From Mayfieldus sp038329895 (lineage in GTDB: Bacteria > Actinomycetota > Thermoleophilia > Solirubrobacterales > 70-9): a DNA stretch of 64,000 nt. The translations under genes and the position numbers were made by a program. The notes beneath the pieces were generated by a model. It was given only the letters and a program-made list of their open reading frames with translations, ran no database searches and had not been told where the DNA came from. Position 1 is the first letter of the stretch. The number at the start of each line of letters is the position of its first letter. Shown one piece after another: positions 59,636-64,000 of this stretch. Location: the NCBI GenBank assembly GCA_038329895.1, contig JBBQNM010000003.1, positions 1 through 64,000 of the forward strand, in the 5' to 3' direction.

Positions 59636-60610
59636 CTACACCGCGCCGGTGGCCTTGCGGAGGGTGAGCGTAAGCGCCAGCGCGTCTCCGTACTCGGCCC
59701 CGCCCCGGCACCAGACCTCGAGGTCGGCCAGCGATGCCGTCGCGCCGCGAAGCTGCTCCGGCGAGCAGGTCTCGAGCCGGGCCAGCAGCTGCTTGGCGGC
59801 GTACGGGTGCATCCCAAGCTCGGACTCGATCTGTTTCGCGGGGGTCCCCGCCTCGAGGCGCTCCAATGCCGTGTTGGCCTTGCGCAATTTGGAGGCCAGC
59901 GCGTAGACCAGGCCGGTCACGCTTTCGCCCTGCGCCAGCAGGCGCTCGGAGATCGCCAGGGCCTGCTCCGCGTTGCCCTCGATGAGCGCATCGGAAAGCG
60001 ACCAGACGGCAGTCTCGGAAGTGTCGTTGACCATCGCCTCGAGATCGGCGGCACTCACCTTGCCGCCATCACCGGCCCAGAGCGCCAGCCGGTCCAGCTC
60101 GTTGGAGAGCCGAAGAGGGTCGGCGCCCATCCGCTGGACCAGAAGCTTGGCGGCGGCCGGGTCGAGGCTGAAGTCGCGCTCCGTGGCGTCGGCGACGAGG
60201 TGGCGCGGCAGGTCCCGCTGTCGTGGCGCGTCGTAGGTCAGGACCTCGCCCCCCGCCTTTCGCACCGCTGCGGCCAGCTTCCCGGCTGGCTTTCCGTGGG
60301 CGACCAGTGCCACGGTCAGGTCGTCGGAAATCGAGGAAAGCGCATCGGCGACGGCGCGTTGATCGGCCTCGGACCAGCGCTCGACGTGATCGGCGAGCAA
60401 ATAGCGCCGCGCCGTGGTCAGGGACATCGCCGGGATCGCGGTCACAAGGGCCTCGGCGGAAGGGGCCCCGCGCCCCTCGATCGGCGCGAAGACCTGTAGC
60501 GCGGCCGCCCCACCCTCGGTTTCGGCGCGGGAGCGCAGCCGGCGGCGCGCGGCCGCGATCTTCGCCTCGTCGCCACCGGCGATCAGATAGACGGGCTTCA
60601 TCTCGGCCAT
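59636..60610 (-). CDS. holA: DNA polymerase III subunit delta
   Basis: Wrench subunit that opens the sliding clamp within the clamp loader. MKPVYLIAGGDEAKIAAARRRL, MSLTTARRYLLADHVERWSE and PLRLSNELDRLALWAG follow the HolA pattern, with no Walker motif as expected. Length 324. A TACACT box lies six bases before the ATG. It is placed near comEC, a frequent neighbour in bacteria. Confidence 0.9.
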   Translation of the reverse strand: MAEMKPVYLIAGGDEAKIAAARRRLRSRAETEGGAAALQVFAPIEGRGAPSAEALVTAIPAMSLTTARRYLLADHVERWSEADQRAVADALSSISDDLTVALVAHGKPAGKLAAAVRKAGGEVLTYDAPRQRDLPRHLVADATERDFSLDPAAAKLLVQRMGADPLRLSNELDRLALWAGDGGKVSAADLEAMVNDTSETAVWSLSDALIEGNAEQALAISERLLAQGESVTGLVYALASKLRKANTALERLEAGTPAKQIESELGMHPYAAKQLLARLETCSPEQLRGATASLADLEVWCRGGAEYGDALALTLTLRKATGAV

Positions 60611-60616
60611 CGCTTG

Positions 60617-60622
60617 AGTGTA
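60617..60622 (-). promoter_or_regulatory. Predicted leaderless -10 box of holA
   Basis: Minus-strand TACACT, six bases, then the holA ATG. Confidence 0.5.
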
Positions 60623-60695
60623 TTTGCGGGCCCGGCGCTGGCAGGCTGGTGCGGCCGGTCGAGGACCAGCCGCCGATCAAGCTTGCGCGGGATCG

Positions 60696-61565
60696 CTACT
60701 TCAGCTGACCCGGAACGAGGCCCTGGACCTTGCTGCCCAAGGAGCTCCTCGTGCCAGAGCTCGGCGTCTTGATGATGGAGCCGGTGGTACCGCTGACGGT
60801 CGAGCTCGTCTTGCTCGTCTTGCTGCTCGTCGTGCTGGATGTCTTGCTGCTCGTCGAGCTGGTCGGCTTGCCGCTGGAAGATCCGGACGAGCCAAGGTCC
60901 GCCGTCCCCGACTGAGCCGGGGTCTGGGAGCTGGTCGAATGCGGGTTACTCGTCGCGCTCGAGCTCGTGGGGCCGGGGGGGCTATGGCCATAGTTGTTGG
61001 CCGCACTTCCTGCTTGGCTGCCGGACGGGTTGCCCGAGGTGTCCTCCCCATGGCCGGTGCTCGCCGTGCCGGAGCCCGAAGATGTCCCCGGCGAGGGCGG
61101 CGTGGTCGAGGTCGGGGCCGGGGACGTGGTCGAGGGCTGGCCCGGGGCGGCGGTGCCGATCGTGACTCCTACCTGACGCGGACCCGCAGCGTTTGAATGC
61201 GGGGAGCCGGATTGCGCCGACCCCCGATGGCCTGCTCCGCGACCTGCGCCGCTCGTGGTCCCGGCGTTAGCGCCGGTGCCAGCGCCAGTGCCAAGACCGG
61301 TCGCACTGGAGGTCGTACCGTGCGACCCTCGCACGGCATTCGAACCTGCGGCCTGATTCGGGGTCGTCAACACCTTGCCCAGACCTGACAGGGCGGGCAG
61401 AGGCACCGACACGCCGCTTACGGCGAGGTGGCCGACCAGCGCCAGGCTGAGCGCGGCAAACGCCGCCAGCAGCGTGACCGAGGTGAGCCGTGCGCGGTCG
61501 AGCAGGTTGGGCATCGAACAGACCCGGGCCGAGACTGCGAGGGGATGTCTGAAGATGGGCAACAT
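60696..61565 (-). CDS. Exported Ser/Thr/Gly-rich low-complexity protein
   Basis: Not a recognised family. One hydrophobic segment (SVTLLAAFAALSLALVGHLAV, about residues 28-48) acts as signal or anchor. The rest is about 230 residues rich in Ser, Thr, Gly, Ala and Pro (TSSTSSKTSSTTSSKTSKTS), like glycosylated surface stalks. ATG 61565 is chosen because GGTGAGG lies 8 bases upstream (289 residues); ATG 61514 is possible. Reality as a gene is supported by the signal segment and clean frame, but low complexity makes it less certain. Confidence 0.5.
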   Translation of the reverse strand: MLPIFRHPLAVSARVCSMPNLLDRARLTSVTLLAAFAALSLALVGHLAVSGVSVPLPALSGLGKVLTTPNQAAGSNAVRGSHGTTSSATGLGTGAGTGANAGTTSGAGRGAGHRGSAQSGSPHSNAAGPRQVGVTIGTAAPGQPSTTSPAPTSTTPPSPGTSSGSGTASTGHGEDTSGNPSGSQAGSAANNYGHSPPGPTSSSATSNPHSTSSQTPAQSGTADLGSSGSSSGKPTSSTSSKTSSTTSSKTSKTSSTVSGTTGSIIKTPSSGTRSSLGSKVQGLVPGQLK

Positions 61566-61741
61566 GCAGAGGACCTCACCCTTGTCATCGCCCACCCGCA
61601 GCCACGTAATGAGAGCGATCGTGCCCAACACCCGATTGCGACTAGGACATCCGTTGAAGTCCACGGGCGGTGCTCAGCCCCTGCGCTTGGACGACGCGAT
61701 GCGCCCCTCCCTCGGGCGCCCGTCAGAACTGCTGCGGCGCC

Positions 61742-62512
61742 CTAGGAACTGGGCTCTTGCTCAGGCGCCGGAGGCGCCGCTGCGTCCTGCGATGGATCGG
61801 CCGGAGCCGGCGCAACCGCCTGCGTGTACTCGGGCGGTGACGGCGGGTCAGGCGCAGGCGTCTCAGGTTCAGAGACTTCCGACGTTGTACCGGCCGATTC
61901 CGCTGACACCGGGTCAGCCGCGGTATCGACGCTCTGCTGGTCAGCGCTCATGGCGCCTCCGTTGCAACCGCCACTGTTGTCGCCGCCTCCGTCGCCGGGC
62001 TCCTCGATCGGCGGCGGATTGGTCTCGCCGGGTGTCGTGCCGCCCGGTGTCTGCCCGCCGCCGGACCCGCCCGTAGGCGGCTGCGGCGACGGCGGGTTAA
62101 CGGGGGTGGCGGGGCCCTCCGGGCCGCTCGGCGCGCCCTCACCGGGGCCGGTGACAGCGCCACCAGGCGTCTCGCCGCCGTTGCCCGGCCCACCGCCACC
62201 GGGCCCACCACCGTTGCCGGGCCCCCCGCCACCGGGCCCACCGCCTCCGTTGTTCGTAACCAGGACGCCCGGGCCCGCCGGCGCGACACCAGGCAGGGGA
62301 AGGGGAGCCGCGCCGACCGCGAACGGCAGGGCCCCCGGCCCGATATTGAGGAAGGTGCCTCCGCGGTGCCCGCGCGCCGCGTGGGGCGAGGTGGCGAGGG
62401 AGGCAGAACCGGCGTTGGTTCCCTTGCTCCCGCTCAGCAGGTCAGGCCAGCTGCTGAAGCCGGCGTAGTGCCCGAGCATCAGAGCGGCTGCCGTAGCGCC
62501 TGCGAGCAGCAC
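61742..62512 (-). CDS. Exported Gly/Pro-rich low-complexity protein
   Basis: Not recognised. The protein has an N-terminal hydrophobic stretch (LLAGATAAALMLGHYAGF), a central Gly/Pro/Asn repeat (GGGGPGNGGGPGGG) and an acidic Pro/Glu/Ala tail with one cysteine. The first standard start codon is GTG 62512, but the same frame stays open back to a stop at 62605 and encodes GWWWSQNWRKSRFLLRAGA, a convincing basic, Trp-rich lead into the membrane span without ATG, GTG or TTG. So the true start may be a rare codon or lost by an error. 62513-62721 holds nothing else recognised. Confidence 0.45.
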   Translation of the reverse strand: MLLAGATAAALMLGHYAGFSSWPDLLSGSKGTNAGSASLATSPHAARGHRGGTFLNIGPGALPFAVGAAPLPLPGVAPAGPGVLVTNNGGGGPGGGGPGNGGGPGGGGPGNGGETPGGAVTGPGEGAPSGPEGPATPVNPPSPQPPTGGSGGGQTPGGTTPGETNPPPIEEPGDGGGDNSGGCNGGAMSADQQSVDTAADPVSAESAGTTSEVSEPETPAPDPPSPPEYTQAVAPAPADPSQDAAAPPAPEQEPSS

Positions 62513-62721
62513 AAACGAGACCGCACCGGCCCGAAGGAGAAAGCGTGACTTCCTCCAGTTCTGGCTCCACCACCAGCCAAGCTGTCTCCGCCGAGAATTT
62601 ATTCACGCACCGTCCATGGCACCGTCCGGTCGAAACCGGTCGGCTACGCCAGCACCGATTCTGGCATGAATCGCGGCGGCTGCGCACGGTCTACCCAAAA
62701 TTTGCGCTCGCTCCGGAAAGG

Positions 62722-64000
62722 TCAGCGTTCTGTCTCGACCCGTACGCCGCCCCCGCCCACCTCGACGGTCACCGTCCCTTCGAGGTCGGTCCGAAGCACC
62801 GGAACGTGATGCGCCCCGAGCGTCGCCAGCGTGCCGGGGTCGGGGTGCCCGAACGGGTTGTGCTCGCCGACCGAGATCACCGCCAGTCGCGGCGCGGTCC
62901 GATCGAGCAGCCCGGCCAACCCCGCGTCGGCGCTGCCGTGATGGGAGACCTTCAGCACATCGAGCGGCCCGGGGTCTATGGGCACCGCCTCAGCCTCCGC
63001 GTCGGCGGTCAGCAGCATCTCGAAGTGCCGCCAGCGAGCCAGCAAGACGAGGCACTCGGTATTGGGGTCCTCGGGCAAGGCGCCGCCGAGCAGCTCGCGG
63101 GGTGGCCACAGAACCTCGAGCCGCAGCGACCCGGAGCGCAGCTCGCTTCCCTCCGCGACGCGGGTCGGCACCGCACCGGCGGCTCGCGCTCTGTCGATCA
63201 GGCGGTGGCCGACCTCGGCGTACACGAGGCGGTGCACCGGCAGCGAACCGAGCAGTTCCTCGATCCCGCCAGCGTGGTCGGACTGGTCATGGGTTAGGAC
63301 CGCGGCAGCCAGCGAGCCGGCCCCGAGATCGCCGAGCTTGGCGCGCAGGTCGTCCCCGGGAGGCCCGCCGTCGACCAGCAGCGGCGCTCCGTCGGCGGGT
63401 TGGAGGAGGATCGAGTCGCCCTGCCCGACGTCGAGAACTGACACGCGCAGGCCGACCAAGGGGTGCGCCCCGGCACCGCCTCCCAGAAAACCGGAGTTGG
63501 CGACAACCGCAAGCGCCGCAAGTACGGCGACGCCCACCCGCAGCGGATGCCGAAACCGCGCGCGGGCGCGGGCGCGCAATCCCTGCCGCCCGGCAGCCCA
63601 GCGGCGCAGCGCCAAGCCCCCAGCCAGCAGCGCGGCGTAGGCGGCGAGCACGCTGGTCCAGCTCGACATCGGCAGGGCGACGAACGCCCATCGGGGCCCT
63701 CCCATCCACTCGGCGATCTGGCCGATGTAGGCCAGCAGCAACGAGTTGAGCCAGTTGAGGGGTTCGACCGGGACCGCGGGGACTTGCCCGAGCGCCGCCA
63801 CCGCCATGCCCAACCACATCGCGGGGGCGACGGCCGGCAGCGCGAGCACGTTGGCCAGCAGCGAGGTTGCCGAGATCGCCTCGAAGTGGTGTGCCATCAG
63901 CGGCGCCGTCGCTAGCGTCGCCGCGACCGTCACCGCAACCCCGTCCGCAAGCCCTCGCCGCCAGCCGCCGTCGCCGAGTCGGGCGACCAGCAGGTCTCGC
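62722..64000 (-). CDS. comEC: ComEC/Rec2 DNA-uptake channel, C-terminal part (N-terminus beyond right edge)
   Basis: Channel for single-stranded DNA uptake during natural transformation. The visible part has the end of the competence domain (VAATLATAPLMAHHFEAISATSLLANVLALPAVAPAMWLGM), further membrane helices and a C-terminal metallo-beta-lactamase-fold domain: VLDVGQGDSILLQPADGAPLLVDGG, LTHDQSDHAGGIEELL and LKVSHHGSADAGL. The frame remains open to 64000, so the gene continues past the edge; the sequence before GTG 63933 is also ComEC-like. Its companion comEA is not in view. Confidence 0.93.
   Translation of the reverse strand, partial: RDLLVARLGDGGWRRGLADGVAVTVAATLATAPLMAHHFEAISATSLLANVLALPAVAPAMWLGMAVAALGQVPAVPVEPLNWLNSLLLAYIGQIAEWMGGPRWAFVALPMSSWTSVLAAYAALLAGGLALRRWAAGRQGLRARARARFRHPLRVGVAVLAALAVVANSGFLGGGAGAHPLVGLRVSVLDVGQGDSILLQPADGAPLLVDGGPPGDDLRAKLGDLGAGSLAAAVLTHDQSDHAGGIEELLGSLPVHRLVYAEVGHRLIDRARAAGAVPTRVAEGSELRSGSLRLEVLWPPRELLGGALPEDPNTECLVLLARWRHFEMLLTADAEAEAVPIDPGPLDVLKVSHHGSADAGLAGLLDRTAPRLAVISVGEHNPFGHPDPGTLATLGAHHVPVLRTDLEGTVTVEVGGGGVRVETER

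Overview
This is a 64 kb chromosomal window from a very GC-rich bacterium that uses many GTG and TTG starts. A DivIVA-domain protein, a polA without proofreading residues, a GH92 mannosidase, several GT-C glycosyltransferases and HadA/HadB-type dehydratases point to Actinomycetota, most likely Thermoleophilia (Solirubrobacterales-like). That placement is inferred from protein character and gene order, not from a marker search. No rRNA, tRNA, phage, transposase or CRISPR array was seen, and no stretch over 300 bases lacks a gene.

Layout. 1-7.1 kb: nucleotide excision repair (uvrA, cut by the left edge and carrying an SOS-type box; uvrB), with a Fic protein, two VOC proteins, a SnoaL-like protein and a DivIVA protein between them. 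7.2-12.3 kb: membrane proteins, an MFS transporter and a tandem pair of RTX-repeat lipoproteins, the first of which is broken. 12.3-26.5 kb: lytic transglycosylase, coaE, rpsA, a FAD oxidoreductase, an ECF sigma factor with a membrane segment and low-complexity tail, polA, ACT-malic enzyme, an epimerase-like protein, an orphan substrate-binding lipoprotein, pfkA and a 53-residue membrane protein. 26.5-35.3 kb: a whole tryptophan cluster (hisIE-trpE-G-D-C, an htrA protease, then trpF-B-A). 35.4-37.2 kb: a PAS-GGDEF protein behind a sigma-28-like promoter. 37.5-45.5 kb: a tightly overlapping run hadA-hadB-hrcA-dnaJ-prmA-DUF2269-murI-DUF1232-yqeY-phoH-ybeY-era. 45.6-48.5 kb: YbjQ, a possible zinc-ribbon protein, a frameshifted SnoaL gene and lepA. 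48.5-59.2 kb: an envelope-glycan region (two paralogous GT-C proteins, GH92 mannosidase, GT39-like transferase, GtrA, MurJ). 59.3-64 kb: rpsT, holA, two low-complexity exported proteins and comEC, cut by the right edge.

Three sequence-level patterns run across the genes. (1) A dispersed palindromic REP-like element (hairpin, ACATGCATGT palindrome, hairpin) occurs at five intergenic sites and once inside a coding sequence. (2) Short arrays of a heptamer GTTCCTN lie in polA, after the malic enzyme gene and, as a perfect eight-unit inverted array, at the trpD/trpG junction, where they encode the end of TrpG. (3) Many unit-leading genes carry TANNNT exactly 6 or 7 bases before the start codon and no Shine-Dalgarno sequence, the signature of leaderless transcription.

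Most genes are housekeeping. The accessory interest lies in the Fic gene with its repeat operator, the decayed RTX lipoprotein copy, the tailed ECF sigma factor, the htrA gene bracketed by REP-like elements inside the trp cluster, and the repeat families. No defence, secretion or biosynthetic system that I would call new was recognised.
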